Notes: generated by a model not told the origin, from the sequence alone. A stretch of DNA of 14,704 nucleotides from Anaerotignum sp. (GCA_020024255.1 JAHHTX010000049.1:1-14704), one strand, 5' to 3'. Positions 1 to 8,420 are shown, counted from the first letter of the stretch. Numbers and translations: made by a program.

Positions 1-576
1 CAAGATATTATATTACATTATCTTGATCATACCTTGGTGTTGCACCTAAATTCCTATACAGCAACTTTTAATGGAAAAAGCATTCCCATTGAAGATCCGG
101 TGGAATTACTGGATAAAAAAATATATGTTCCCATTCGTTTTGTATTAGAACAATTTGGTGGAAAAGTTCAGTATGTCCATGACTATGAAAAAACAATATG
201 TCATAGGGATTTGGAGAATCTTTTTAAAATCCATATGATTTCAATTGAAATGGTAAATGATAAACAGCAGCCACGTTTTCTTCCAGAAGATGGGATTGAT
301 AAAATAAAAGAATTATCTGTGGCTAGACATAATCAGGTTGTAAATTTATTGAAAGAACGAGGGCAAACTTTTACAGAAGAAAATAAGGATTATGATCCAT
401 TGGCAATTTACTATACAGGAAAAAAATTAGGAAGATACTATATTTATGAATTAAAAGGTTTTGAAGGACTTCCCATATTTATGAATCAATATACAGGTGA
501 AATTTATAGTGAAAATCCATGGACACCAATTGTGTCCATCGCACCACAGTTTCCAGATTTATGTAAATTATTTTAA
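1..576 (+). CDS. 3' part of a protein with a copper-amine-oxidase-N-like stalk domain
   Basis: The frame is open from base 1 with no convincing start in the window, so the gene most likely begins upstream; the stop is TAA at 574-576. About 190 residues are visible. The pattern FNGKSIPIEDP...KKIYVPIRFVLEQFGGKV (roughly the first 60 residues) matches the copper amine oxidase N-terminal-like stalk domain (PF07833 type), which in Clostridia is common in secreted or surface proteins and does not imply oxidase activity. The remaining 120 residues, with a basic/acidic stretch and then an aromatic end (KKLGRYYIYELKGFEGLPIF), are not recognised. A signal peptide, if any, lies outside the window. Codons are clearly richer in A/T than in mutS2 or scfB, which hints at a different origin. 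The repeat element begins 9 bp after the stop and supplies its terminator. The domain call is fairly safe; the function is unknown. Confidence 0.7.
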   Translation, partial: QDIILHYLDHTLVLHLNSYTATFNGKSIPIEDPVELLDKKIYVPIRFVLEQFGGKVQYVHDYEKTICHRDLENLFKIHMISIEMVNDKQQPRFLPEDGIDKIKELSVARHNQVVNLLKERGQTFTEENKDYDPLAIYYTGKKLGRYYIYELKGFEGLPIFMNQYTGEIYSENPWTPIVSIAPQFPDLCKLF

Positions 577-607
577 GGAAAGGAAGGAACAGAATAAAAA
601 CAACACT

Positions 608-724
608 AAGAAAAATGCAGAGGACTTATTGTCTAATTTTAAACAGCTTTTGCCGTTGTCTGCCTTTTCAGATACTACTTATGCAGATGAAAACCACAGG
701 AAATCAGTCTGCGTTCTAGTATGA
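608..724 (+). other. Conserved 39-codon open block inside repeat copy 1 (no start codon)
   Basis: Read in this frame the block starts KKNAEDLL and ends DENHRKSVCVLV-stop. The matching block in copy 2 (9688-9804) starts KKNAKGLL and ends DENRRKSVQVLT-stop, the same length and with the stop at the same place. The middle has diverged. The frame is open upstream into the end of the preceding gene, but no ATG with a ribosome binding site lies in or near the element, so this copy is probably not expressed as a protein of its own. It may be the 3' relic of an older coding sequence or the arm of an RNA structure. Confidence 0.4.
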
Positions 725-741
725 AGTTACAGAACAACACC

Positions 742-825
742 AAACGGCTGCATTGGGAAACCCCTTTGCAGCCGTTTTCTTATATTATTTTGCCCCACTG
801 CACTTTCGCACAGTGGGACTTTTTT
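742..825 (+). terminator. Tandem-hairpin terminator within repeat copy 1
   Basis: The first hairpin has a perfect 11 bp stem (742-752 with 767-777, AAACGGCTGCA/TGCAGCCGTTT) whose loop holds a further GGG-AAA-CCC mini-stem. The second has a 7 bp CCCACTG/CAGTGGG stem (794-800 with 811-817) followed by a T run at 820-825. The T-rich tracts follow both stems on the + strand, so this should end transcription of the gene that stops at 576. The convergent gene ending at 863 may be insulated by it as well, but no good U tract is seen in that direction. Confidence 0.7.
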
Positions 826-862
826 GTTGGGACTTTTTGTACAGTTCCCAGATAATACAAAA

Positions 863-2197
863 TTATTTTGATTCTTCTGTTTTTTGCATAGAAGTATCTT
901 CTGTAGGCAGCATAACTGTAGCATTTCCGATTTTGTGGTCAATTACATTATGGACAATGATGTGCAATACATCTGTGTCCCATGTAAAGCTGCTGCCGTC
1001 GTCGGGAATCCGCCCAATGCTGCCGCAAACATAGCCACTGAATGTTTCGTATTCTTCCGTAGGCAAAGAAATATCCAAGGCTTTTTCTATATCCTCCAAA
1101 AGCGCACTGCCTTGAATATGCCACTGTCTATCGCCAATTTTTTGGATTTCTTCCTGTTCCTGTTCTTCATCATCATTATAGAAATCACCAACCAAAAGCT
1201 GAAAAATATCCCTTAGGGTAATGATGCCACTGAACCCACCGTATTCATCTAAAAGAACGGCAAAATACTTTCTGTCTTTTCGCATATTGCGGAAAAGCAC
1301 ATCTGCTTTCATATGATCTGGTACAAAATAAGGTTTGTCAACAGCGTGCTGCATAACATTTTCTCTGCTTTTGTCTGCCAAACGGAAATAATCTTTAGTA
1401 TTCAATACACCAATAACATCATCTCCATCTTCTCCTGTAACAGGATAACAGCTATATCGGGTTTCCTGAATAATGTTATGCCACACCTCCATAGATTCGT
1501 CTGATTCCAAAGTTTCCACATCAATACGGTGGGTGCAAACACATTCTATGGCAGTATCGTCAAAAGCAAAAATATTTTGAATCATGGTAATTTCTTCACC
1601 GTCAATGGTACCGCTTTCGCTGCCAGCTTCCAACATCATGCGGATTTCTTCTTCTGATACTTTATCGCCATTGTCATTAGGGTCAATACCCAAAAGATGC
1701 AGAACCAGATTGGTGGAAGTGGTCAAGAGCCAAACCAGAGGGGCAAATACAACAGATACACTGCGTAGTACACCAGAAAGTCCCAATGCAATAGGTTCAG
1801 ACTTGTTCATGGCAATACGTTTTGGAACAAGTTCTCCAAATACAAGATTGAAGAAAGCCAATATAACGGTTATAACCAATACGCAAATAGATTTCAATAT
1901 GTTTTCCGGAATAGGAAGACCTGCCGCTACTAAAGCACTTACCAGAGGAACGGCAAAGTTTTCTGCGGCAAAAGCACTGGATAACATTCCGGCAAGTGTA
2001 ATTGCTACCTGTATGGTAGCAAGAAAGCGGGCAGGCTGTTCGGTCAGAACGGAAAGACGTTTTGCACGCTTGTCGCCTTCGCCTGCCATTTTCTTTAGTT
2101 TTGTTTCATTGATGGAAAGTACCGCAATTTCTGCACCTGCAAAGACTGCATTTAATGCAATGAGCAGTATTTGCAGCAGAAAAGGACTCCAATTCAT
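863..2197 (-). CDS. CNNM/CorC-type (HlyC family) membrane protein with CBS pair
   Basis: This 444-residue protein has the three-part layout of the HlyC/CorC (TlyC, CNNM-like) family. Residues 1-170 form a DUF21 membrane domain with several hydrophobic segments (about 4-26, 58-78, 102-120, 136-160) and the signature NLVFGELVPKRIA near 117-129. A CBS-domain pair follows at about 215-335 (VIGVLNTKDY; DEYGGFSGIITLRDI), then a CorC_HlyC C-terminal domain at about 350-430. Family members act at the cytoplasmic membrane in Mg2+ (or related cation) efflux or its control, with the CBS pair binding nucleotide; the substrate here is inferred. The old name 'hemolysin' is not evidence of toxicity. The start is fixed by AAAGGAG 8 nt upstream of the ATG. 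An acidic linker (DDEEQEQEE) separates CBS and C-terminal domains. It lies downstream of degV on the same strand, 264 bp away. Confidence 0.93.
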   Translation of the reverse strand: MNWSPFLLQILLIALNAVFAGAEIAVLSINETKLKKMAGEGDKRAKRLSVLTEQPARFLATIQVAITLAGMLSSAFAAENFAVPLVSALVAAGLPIPENILKSICVLVITVILAFFNLVFGELVPKRIAMNKSEPIALGLSGVLRSVSVVFAPLVWLLTTSTNLVLHLLGIDPNDNGDKVSEEEIRMMLEAGSESGTIDGEEITMIQNIFAFDDTAIECVCTHRIDVETLESDESMEVWHNIIQETRYSCYPVTGEDGDDVIGVLNTKDYFRLADKSRENVMQHAVDKPYFVPDHMKADVLFRNMRKDRKYFAVLLDEYGGFSGIITLRDIFQLLVGDFYNDDEEQEQEEIQKIGDRQWHIQGSALLEDIEKALDISLPTEEYETFSGYVCGSIGRIPDDGSSFTWDTDVLHIIVHNVIDHKIGNATVMLPTEDTSMQKTEESK

Positions 2198-2461
2198 ATT
2201 TTTAACTCCTTTATATGTTATTTCCCTTTTTTATAATCTGTTTTATTTCTGTCAAAAGGCAGACAGAACTCCTTACACGGATTTTATTGTTGAGAAAATA
2301 TATGTATCAGATAAAAAGAGGCGGTATCCGTGTTTGCCAATCTTTTGTGCCTGACAGGATGAAAAGGCAGTTTACCTTTGTATATGATTGTTTTTATTCC
2401 GCATCCGACAGAATAAAAACTGGATTCCTACATAATGGACACCTCCATGCGTTTTGTTATA
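2198..2461. other. Non-coding gap between degV and the CorC-type gene, with an AT-rich hairpin
   Basis: No convincing gene lies here. A perfect 10 bp inverted repeat, GTTTTTATTC/GAATAAAAAC, spans 2390-2420 with an 11 nt loop. It could help end degV transcription on the minus strand, but no separate U tract follows. A TTGACA hexamer on the minus strand (2255-2250) with a poorly spaced AT-rich -10 might drive the CorC-type gene; this is too weak to annotate as a promoter. Confidence 0.45.
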
Positions 2462-3349
2462 TTAGGGTAAGAGTTTTTCGTATTTTTTGATATAGCAGAT
2501 ACCAACAGCAGTAGGACCTGCATGTGTGCCAATGGTAATGCCTACTGTCCAAATCTGGTCATTTACATCAAAGCCTTCTGCTTTCAGGTCTGCCGCAAGC
2601 TCTTCAGCCGCAGGCAGTTTTTCCTTTTCTGCACGGATAATGCAGACATGGTAATCCTCTTTGGCGTCGCCGATTTCTTTTTTTGTCATATCTAAAACGG
2701 TTTTTAAGGCTTTTTTATGCCCACGCACTTTGCCTTCCGGAGAAAGTTCGCCATTCTTCATCACAATAATGGGTTTAACATTCAGTATTGTACCTGCAAA
2801 GGCCGCCGCTTTACCAATACGTCCTCCGTGTTGTAAAAAGTCAAGAGAGTCTACAGTAAAGTTGATTTTTGATGTATTTTTCAATTCATCTAAAAGGGAA
2901 ATCAGTTTATCCAAATCAAATCCTGCATCCCGCATACGGCAGGCTTCCTGTACAAGAAGTCCCTGTGTGCCGGTTACGCTGATGCTGTCCATAATTTCGA
3001 TGCGGCTGTCTGGATAGGTTTCCAGAAGGATGTTTTTCGCATTATTGGCACTTTGGAAAGAACCACTGAATTTGGCAGTCAGACAGATGCAGAGAATATC
3101 TTTTCCTTCTTTTAAGTATGGTTCAAATACATCAATATAATCCTGAATGGGAGGCAGAGAGGTTTTTGGGAAAACCTTTTGTTCTTTTACCTTTTCATAA
3201 AATTCATCTGCCGTTAAATCAATAAGTTCTTTGTGGTAATTGACTGTGTCAAAAGATGCGTAGTATGGTACAATGCCGATATCCAGTGTATCCAAAATAG
3301 ATTTTGGAATATCACAAGAGCTGTCGGAAATAATCTGATATGGTTTCAT
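2462..3349 (-). CDS. DegV-family fatty-acid-binding protein
   Basis: This 295-residue protein has the usual DegV length and motifs: SDSSCDIP at residues 8-15, PKTSLPPIQDY in the first third, KFSGSFQSA, DSISVTGTQG, HGGRIGKAAAF and TIGTHAGPTAVG near the C terminus. DegV proteins bind a single long-chain fatty acid; in Firmicutes some (FakB) hand exogenous fatty acids to the kinase FakA for acyl-phosphate formation. No fakA is visible here, so the partner must be elsewhere. The frame stays open 22 codons upstream, but the ATG at 3349 is chosen because GGAGGT stands 6 nt before it and the conserved family start (KPYQIISDSSCD) follows at once. A strong promoter lies just upstream (3387-3415). Cytoplasmic; no signal peptide seen. 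Confidence 0.93.
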   Translation of the reverse strand: MKPYQIISDSSCDIPKSILDTLDIGIVPYYASFDTVNYHKELIDLTADEFYEKVKEQKVFPKTSLPPIQDYIDVFEPYLKEGKDILCICLTAKFSGSFQSANNAKNILLETYPDSRIEIMDSISVTGTQGLLVQEACRMRDAGFDLDKLISLLDELKNTSKINFTVDSLDFLQHGGRIGKAAAFAGTILNVKPIIVMKNGELSPEGKVRGHKKALKTVLDMTKKEIGDAKEDYHVCIIRAEKEKLPAAEELAADLKAEGFDVNDQIWTVGITIGTHAGPTAVGICYIKKYEKLLP

Positions 3350-3386
3350 AGAATACCTCCATGTTATAAGTTCGATTTGTTTTATT

Positions 3387-3415
3387 ATTTTAGTGGAAAA
3401 GGCAGGTATTGTCAA
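3387..3415 (-). promoter_or_regulatory. Sigma-A-type promoter of the degV-family gene
   Basis: On the minus strand there is a perfect -35 TTGACA (3415-3410), a 17 bp spacer, and a -10 TAAAAT (3392-3387). The predicted transcript starts near 3380, giving a leader of about 30 nt that carries the GGAGGT site. Confidence 0.75.
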
Positions 3416-3583
3416 CAGAAAGCCGGGAAATCTCTTTTTGGGAAATCCTCTGTTTCATGAGGTTTTTGGATTTTGCAGAGAACTTTTACAAAATCTTAAC
3501 TGCATTTTATGGCATAGTATCATGAAGAAAGAAAAAGACGATGTGATTTTCTCCTTGAAAAAGTAGTAAAAATAAGGTAGGTA

Positions 3584-3592
3584 TGATATAAT
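3584..3592 (+). promoter_or_regulatory. Extended -10 promoter of mutS2
   Basis: TGA followed by a perfect TATAAT (3587-3592) makes an extended -10 element about 57 bp before the mutS2 start. The -35 region 17 bp upstream (TAGTAA) is poor, as is usual for extended -10 promoters. It could also drive the two-component genes downstream. Confidence 0.55.
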
Positions 3593-3648
3593 ACAGCCAA
3601 GTAAACAGAGAAAATCTGTATGAAAATATATTGATATGAGGTAACAGA

Positions 3649-6018
3649 ATGAACGAAAAAGCATTACACACATTGGAATATGATAAAATAATACAAAAAC
3701 TTATGGGCTTTGCCGTATCGCCTATGGCAAAGGAAATGGCAGAAGAATTGAAACCTTCCGTTTCTATGTCGGAAATTACATTGCGCCAGAAGGAAACCAC
3801 AGAAGCGGTCAGCATGACATTGCGAAAGGGCAATCCTTCCTTTGGCGGTTTTCGAGAGGTGCGTCCTCAATTGAAACGTGCGGCTATGGGAGGCGTTCTT
3901 TCTATTGTGGAACTTATGCATATAGGGGAATTTCTTTATGTTTGCCGCAAGGCGAAAAATTATGCGAAAAATGAAAATAAAGATGAAGTATACCCTTGTC
4001 TTGATGAATATTTCGCACTTTTGATGCTTTTGCCGGATTTGGAAAAAGAATTGAGCCGTTGTATTCTCTCCGAAACGGAGATTGCAGATGATGCCAGTGG
4101 CGAGCTTAGGAATATTCGTCGGGAAATCAAGATTTCCAATGAACGGGTCAAAGACCATTTAAACGGAGTTATTTCTTCTTCCGCATATCGAAATATGCTG
4201 CAGGATTTTGTCATTACCATCCGAAATGACAGATATTGTGTGCCAGTAAAAAGCGAATACAGAAGTGTATTTCCCGGCATGATACACGACCAGTCCAACA
4301 CAGGTTCTACTTTATTTATGGAGCCTTTGAGCGTGGTACAGCTCAATAATAAGATTAAAGAATTACAGGCAAAGGAACAAGAAGAAATACAGAAAATTCT
4401 TACCAATCTTTCTTTAATGGTGACACAGAATGAAGCACAGCTTGGTGCCAACTTGGAAATTCTGACAAAACTGGATTTTATTTTTGCAAAAGCAAGTCTG
4501 TCTTTGTCAATGGGCGGTACACAGCCTTTCTTTAATGTGAATGGGTACATGAATATCCGAAAGGGACGCCACCCCTTATTAGACAACAAAAAAGTAGTGC
4601 CCATTGATATCTATTTGGGAAAAGAATTTACCACTTTGCTGATTACAGGTCCAAATACCGGCGGGAAAACCGTTGCACTGAAAACATTGGGACTTTTTAC
4701 CCTTATGGGGCAGGCAGGGCTGCATATACCGGCGGCAGACCATTCACAGCTTGGTATCTTTGACGAAGTTTTTGCAGACATTGGGGATGAACAAAGCATT
4801 GAACAGAGTCTTAGCACATTTTCGGCACATATGACAAATATTGTACGGATACTGGAAGATGTCACAGACAATTCCCTTGTTTTGTTTGACGAATTGGGTG
4901 CGGGAACAGACCCGACGGAAGGGGCAGCACTTGCCATGTCCATTATCCAGTATCTCCACCAAAGAGGAATCCGTACGGCTGTGACAACCCATTACAGTGA
5001 ATTGAAGGTATATGCTCTTTCTACAGACGGTGTGGAGAACGGCAGCTGTGAGTTTGACGTGGAAACGCTTCGTCCCACATACCGCCTTTTAATTGGGATT
5101 CCCGGCAAAAGTAATGCCTTTGCCATTTCCAAGCGTTTGGGACTTCAAGACCATATCATTGAAGGGGCAAAATCCTTTATCACTCAGGATGCGGCACACT
5201 TTGAAGATATTATTACGGATTTGGAAATCAGTAAGAAGAGTGTTGCTTTTGAGCAGGAACGTGCAGAGCAGTACCGCAGAGAAGTGGAAAACTTGAAGCA
5301 GGATATGGAACGCCAGAAGGACAAAACGGCGCAGCAGAAAGAAAAAATACTGCAAAAAGCAAGGGAGGAAGCAAAGCAGATTTATGCACAGGCGAAGGAA
5401 GAAGCCGATGCCATTATAAAAGAAATGAATCGGGAGGCAAAGCAGAAAAATCAGCAGAAGGCACTGGAAAATCGTACAAAGTTGAAAGAAAAACTTTCCA
5501 GTGTACAGGAGGACTTCCTAAAATCCAAGAAAGTAAAACCTAACCATAAGCCGCCTGAAAAATTGCAGGCAGGGGATAGGGTTTATGTCATTTCCTTTGA
5601 CCAAAACGGTATTGCACTTTCTGTGCCGGATAAAAATAAAGATGTTTTGGTGCAGATGGGTGCAATGAAGGCGAAAATTCCCCTTGCAGAGCTGATGCTA
5701 GATGATAGTCCGAAACCAAAAGAACCAAAACAACATCAAACCACTATGAAGGCTAAGGCAAAGAAGAGTCAGTTTATTTCTGCGGAAATTGACTGCCGTG
5801 GGCAGCTTGTGGACGAAGCTCTTGCCAATATTGATAAGTATATTGATGATGCGTATTTATCTGGATTGAAGCAGATTGTCATTATCCATGGAAAAGGAAC
5901 AGGCGCATTGCGTGCAGGGGTACAGCAGTATCTGCGTATGAATCCTCATGTAAAAAGTCAGCGTCCAGGGGCTTATGGCGAAGGGGAGGCAGGTGTTACG
6001 GTAGTAGAACTGAAATAA
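3649..6018 (+). CDS. mutS2: MutS2: ATPase with Smr domain
   Basis: At 789 residues this matches full-length MutS2. Order of parts: core and lever/clamp region (1-300), ABC-type ATPase with Walker A GPNTGGKT (334-341) and Walker B LVLFDELGAGTDP (D414, E415), a charged coiled coil (about 520-620), a small KOW-like segment (GDRVYV), and a C-terminal Smr domain (about 714-789) with IDCRG near 714, HGKGTGALR at 747 and GEGEAGVTVVEL at the end. The MutS1 mismatch-reading domain is absent, as expected. In Firmicutes MutS2 has been linked both to suppression of homologous recombination and to rescue of collided ribosomes (also named RqcU); the Smr domain is the nuclease-like part. The start follows GAGGT by 8 nt. 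The response-regulator gene begins 34 bp after the stop with no terminator between, so read-through is likely. No key residue appears lost. Confidence 0.97.
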   Translation: MNEKALHTLEYDKIIQKLMGFAVSPMAKEMAEELKPSVSMSEITLRQKETTEAVSMTLRKGNPSFGGFREVRPQLKRAAMGGVLSIVELMHIGEFLYVCRKAKNYAKNENKDEVYPCLDEYFALLMLLPDLEKELSRCILSETEIADDASGELRNIRREIKISNERVKDHLNGVISSSAYRNMLQDFVITIRNDRYCVPVKSEYRSVFPGMIHDQSNTGSTLFMEPLSVVQLNNKIKELQAKEQEEIQKILTNLSLMVTQNEAQLGANLEILTKLDFIFAKASLSLSMGGTQPFFNVNGYMNIRKGRHPLLDNKKVVPIDIYLGKEFTTLLITGPNTGGKTVALKTLGLFTLMGQAGLHIPAADHSQLGIFDEVFADIGDEQSIEQSLSTFSAHMTNIVRILEDVTDNSLVLFDELGAGTDPTEGAALAMSIIQYLHQRGIRTAVTTHYSELKVYALSTDGVENGSCEFDVETLRPTYRLLIGIPGKSNAFAISKRLGLQDHIIEGAKSFITQDAAHFEDIITDLEISKKSVAFEQERAEQYRREVENLKQDMERQKDKTAQQKEKILQKAREEAKQIYAQAKEEADAIIKEMNREAKQKNQQKALENRTKLKEKLSSVQEDFLKSKKVKPNHKPPEKLQAGDRVYVISFDQNGIALSVPDKNKDVLVQMGAMKAKIPLAELMLDDSPKPKEPKQHQTTMKAKAKKSQFISAEIDCRGQLVDEALANIDKYIDDAYLSGLKQIVIIHGKGTGALRAGVQQYLRMNPHVKSQRPGAYGEGEAGVTVVELK

Positions 6019-6052
6019 AAACAGAAATAAAAACTGAAAGGGGGAGAAACAA

Positions 6053-6748
6053 ATGAGTGAAAAACAGCGAATTATGATTGTAGATGATGATGTGCATATT
6101 GCAGAACTGATTTCGTTGTATATGACGAAAGATGGCTATGAAACCAAGGAGATTTATGATGGAAAAGAAGCCCTCGCAGCCTTGCCATCATACAATCCCC
6201 ATTTGATACTGCTGGATTTGATGCTTCCCGGCATGGATGGGTATCAGGTTTGTGCAGAAATCCGCAAAGAAAGCAAAGTCCCCATTATTATGTTGACGGC
6301 AAAGGGAGAAACTTTTGATAAAGTTCTCGGTTTGGAACTTGGGGCAGATGATTATGTGGTAAAGCCCTTTGACCCCAAGGAACTTGTGGCAAGAGTGAAG
6401 GCAGTGCTTCGTCGTTATGATACTAAACAGACGACTGCCACAGAAGAGGAAAAAGTACTTCGCTTTCCAAATCTGGAAATCAATCTTTCCAATTATACCG
6501 TTACCTATTATGGCAAGCATCTGGATTTTCCGCCCAAGGAATTCGAATTGCTTTCTTATTTGGCACAACATCCCAATCGTGTTTTCACAAGGGAACAGTT
6601 GCTAGATCAAATTTGGGGTTATGAATATGTGGGGGATACGAGAACCGTAGATGTTCATGTGAAGCGTATACGGGAAAAAATGGGAAAAGAGGACGAATGG
6701 GGAATCCGTACAGTTTGGAGTGTAGGATATAAATTTGGACAGAAGTAG
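6053..6748 (+). CDS. OmpR/PhoB-family response regulator
   Basis: This 231-residue protein has a receiver domain (about 5-118) with the acidic pair D12/D13, phosphoacceptor D55 in LLDLMLPGMDG, T82 and K104 (VVKPFDP). A winged-helix DNA-binding domain of the OmpR type (about 132-229) contains FPPKEFELLSYLAQHPNRVF and RTVDVHVKRIREKMG. It should be phosphorylated by the kinase encoded just downstream and act as a transcription factor; the regulon cannot be read from the sequence. The start is set by a GGGGGAG site 8 nt upstream. It lies 34 bp after mutS2 and 103 bp before the kinase gene; a strong hairpin follows its stop. Confidence 0.96.
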   Translation: MSEKQRIMIVDDDVHIAELISLYMTKDGYETKEIYDGKEALAALPSYNPHLILLDLMLPGMDGYQVCAEIRKESKVPIIMLTAKGETFDKVLGLELGADDYVVKPFDPKELVARVKAVLRRYDTKQTTATEEEKVLRFPNLEINLSNYTVTYYGKHLDFPPKEFELLSYLAQHPNRVFTREQLLDQIWGYEYVGDTRTVDVHVKRIREKMGKEDEWGIRTVWSVGYKFGQK

Positions 6749-6756
6749 AGATAAAA

Positions 6757-6788
6757 AAGCTGTATCGGCTGATCTGCCGATACAGCTT
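6757..6788 (+). terminator. 13 bp hairpin between response regulator and kinase genes
   Basis: AAGCTGTATCGGC (6757-6769) pairs perfectly with GCCGATACAGCTT (6776-6788) around a 6 nt loop. What follows is only moderately T-rich (ATCTTCTGT), so this is more likely a partial terminator, attenuator or mRNA-stabilising element than a full stop; the kinase gene starts 63 bp later with no obvious promoter of its own. It would allow the regulator to be made in excess of the kinase. Confidence 0.6.
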
Positions 6789-6851
6789 ATCTTCTGTAGT
6801 TGTGAAAGGAAAAAATCTGCTGTTTAACAGTATTGATTTAGGAGGCAGAAA

Positions 6852-8291
6852 ATGCACATCAAATCATTGACAACAAAACAGTTTTTATTATATTTGGGTA
6901 CTATTTTTATTTGTGTACTGCTGACAGGCTCTATGTTGTCTGTCACCTTTACACGCTACTATATGGACGAAACAAAAGAAGAACTGATTTATCAGGGAAG
7001 AAAAATTGCAGTTGCGATAGATAAAGCCTATCATACAGGAAATATTGAAAACATCAGCAATCTTGCCTACGAAATGCAAGTTTTGGAGGATTATATGCGT
7101 GCAGGTGTGCTTTTGATGGACAAAGATGGCGTAATTGTACTGGCATCTCCTGGCATGGATAAAAAACTTTTGGGGAAGGTGCTTGCTTTTGACGATTTGG
7201 CAAAAGGTGTGCAGGACGGGCATATCGTTTCTTTACAGACGGGAACGAATGCAGTATTTCAATCCCCAATGCTTGTGGTGGGGTATCCCATTTCCACAGG
7301 AAGTCTTGCAGGTATTTTTATGTGTCGTTCTATGCCGGAGATACAGTTTTCCATTAACGAAATGTATCGGGCTGGCATTTCTTCTTTGATTATTGCATTT
7401 TGTCTGACGGCATTGGTCAGTCTTATTACTTCCCGTAAAATGTCAAAGCCTCTCCAAGAAATGAACCGTGCAGCAAAAGAAATTGCAGGAGGTAATCTGG
7501 AAAAGCGGGTGGAAATTAAAAGTGCCGATGAACTGGGACAGCTTGCAGAGAGTTTTAACCATATGGCAGAGAGTCTTTCTGATATTGAAAAATCCCGTCG
7601 TGCCTTTATTGCCAATGTGTCACATGACCTGCGTTCTCCACTGACTTCTATGCAGGGATTTTTAACGGCTATGCTGGACGGCACTATTCCTATGGAAAAA
7701 CAGGAACATTATCTACGGGTTGTGCTGGAAGAAACCCAAAGGCTGTCCCGTCTTGCGGAAGGTATTGTAGATATGAGCAGGGCACAGGACAGTACAATTA
7801 TCTTGGAGCAGACAGTTTTTGATGTCAATGAGCTGATACGGGAAAATAGTTTTGTCTTGGAGCCACAGATGCGTCAACGTGATCAATCTGTGCAAGTAAC
7901 CTTTGCAGAAGAAAAAAGCTTTGTTCGTGCAGACAGAGATAAAATTTCTCGTGTCATTCACAATCTTATGGGGAATGCCGTGAAATTTTCCGGTAAACAC
8001 AGTGTTATTCGAGTGGAAACCACCTACGATAAAAAGGGAAAACTTTTGATTTCTATTCGGGATCAGGGAATAGGAATTTCCGAGGCAGAACAGAAAAAAG
8101 TTTTTGACCGTTTTTATAAAGGCGATGGTACCAGAAATTTGGATAAAACAGGTGCAGGACTGGGGCTTTCCATTGCGAGAGAATTGATACAGGCACATGG
8201 CGAGTCCATTGCGGTAAAAAGTAAGGAAGGAAAGGGCAGTGAATTTATTTTTTCTTTGACACCTGCAAAGAAAGAAGATATAAAGATATAA
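6852..8291 (+). CDS. Membrane sensor histidine kinase (HAMP, HisKA, HATPase)
   Basis: This 479-residue protein has TM1 at about 11-33, an extracytoplasmic sensor region at about 34-172 (possibly a double-Cache/PAS-like fold: GVLLMDKDGVIVLASPG), TM2 at about 174-194, and HAMP at about 195-247. The dimerisation/phosphoacceptor domain has H258 in FIANVSHDLRSPL, and the ATPase domain has the N box NLMGNAVKFS (371-380), DQGIGIS (404-410) and GAGLGLS (434-440). It is the cognate partner of the regulator just upstream. The layout resembles PhoR/ResE-type kinases, but the signal is unknown. The start follows GGAGG by 7 nt. A strong terminator lies 79 bp after the stop, closing the mutS2-regulator-kinase block. 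Confidence 0.95.
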   Translation: MHIKSLTTKQFLLYLGTIFICVLLTGSMLSVTFTRYYMDETKEELIYQGRKIAVAIDKAYHTGNIENISNLAYEMQVLEDYMRAGVLLMDKDGVIVLASPGMDKKLLGKVLAFDDLAKGVQDGHIVSLQTGTNAVFQSPMLVVGYPISTGSLAGIFMCRSMPEIQFSINEMYRAGISSLIIAFCLTALVSLITSRKMSKPLQEMNRAAKEIAGGNLEKRVEIKSADELGQLAESFNHMAESLSDIEKSRRAFIANVSHDLRSPLTSMQGFLTAMLDGTIPMEKQEHYLRVVLEETQRLSRLAEGIVDMSRAQDSTIILEQTVFDVNELIRENSFVLEPQMRQRDQSVQVTFAEEKSFVRADRDKISRVIHNLMGNAVKFSGKHSVIRVETTYDKKGKLLISIRDQGIGISEAEQKKVFDRFYKGDGTRNLDKTGAGLGLSIARELIQAHGESIAVKSKEGKGSEFIFSLTPAKKEDIKI

Positions 8292-8369
8292 CATAATAAG
8301 GAAAATTATTTCACGGATTAGATGAGTATTTTGGTTTATTCTCAAATTGAGGATATCCCAAAGTTTGTG

Positions 8370-8420
8370 TAAACCTTCAAACTGATTTATGGTGGACTGA
8401 TCAGTTTGGAGGTTTATTTT
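8370..8420 (+). terminator. Intrinsic terminator after the histidine kinase
   Basis: A 17 bp stem (8370-8386 with 8400-8416), perfect except for one G-U pair, with a 13 nt loop, is followed by TTTT (8417-8420). It stands 79 bp after the kinase stop. Confidence 0.75.

Larger units (their letters stand above)
586..848 (+). repeat. Short copy of a dispersed MITE-like repeat (copy 1)
   Basis: This 263 bp segment is related to 9667-10217. Two blocks match: part A (608-724) aligns without gaps to 9688-9804, and part B (728-848) aligns to 10098-10217. Hand alignment of 742-817 with 10111-10186 gives 70 of 76 identical bases. Its right end, TTTGTACAGTTCC (836-848), is the exact reverse complement of the left end of copy 2 (9667-9679), so the parent element had 13 bp terminal inverted repeats. 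The left end of this copy (586-598) has decayed. Parts A and B are only 3 bp apart here, against 293 bp in copy 2. No target-site duplication is obvious. It carries no transposase, so if mobile it would depend on an enzyme elsewhere. Confidence 0.75.

Noticed and set aside
727..942. Minus-strand frame of 71 codons matching a similar frame at 10027-10218 (shared stretch ending QNNIRKR.Q..FPMQPF)
   Set aside because: Both lie across the hairpins of repeat part B; the similarity follows from the DNA repeat. No ribosome binding site, and copy 1 overlaps the CorC-type gene's end.
2227..2255. Promoter for the CorC-type gene (TTGACA at 2255-2250 on the minus strand)
   Set aside because: The nearest TATAAA-like box gives a 14 bp spacer, and the 16-17 bp position is only an A run.
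2430..2455. Minus-strand ATGGAGGTGTCCATT-ATG-TAG, a ribosome binding site followed by a start and immediate stop
   Set aside because: Only a six-codon frame; looks like chance or a decayed start and nothing conserved follows.
3350..3415. 22-codon N-terminal extension of the DegV protein
   Set aside because: Runs through the -35/-10 elements; the ATG at 3349 has GGAGGT and matches the family start.
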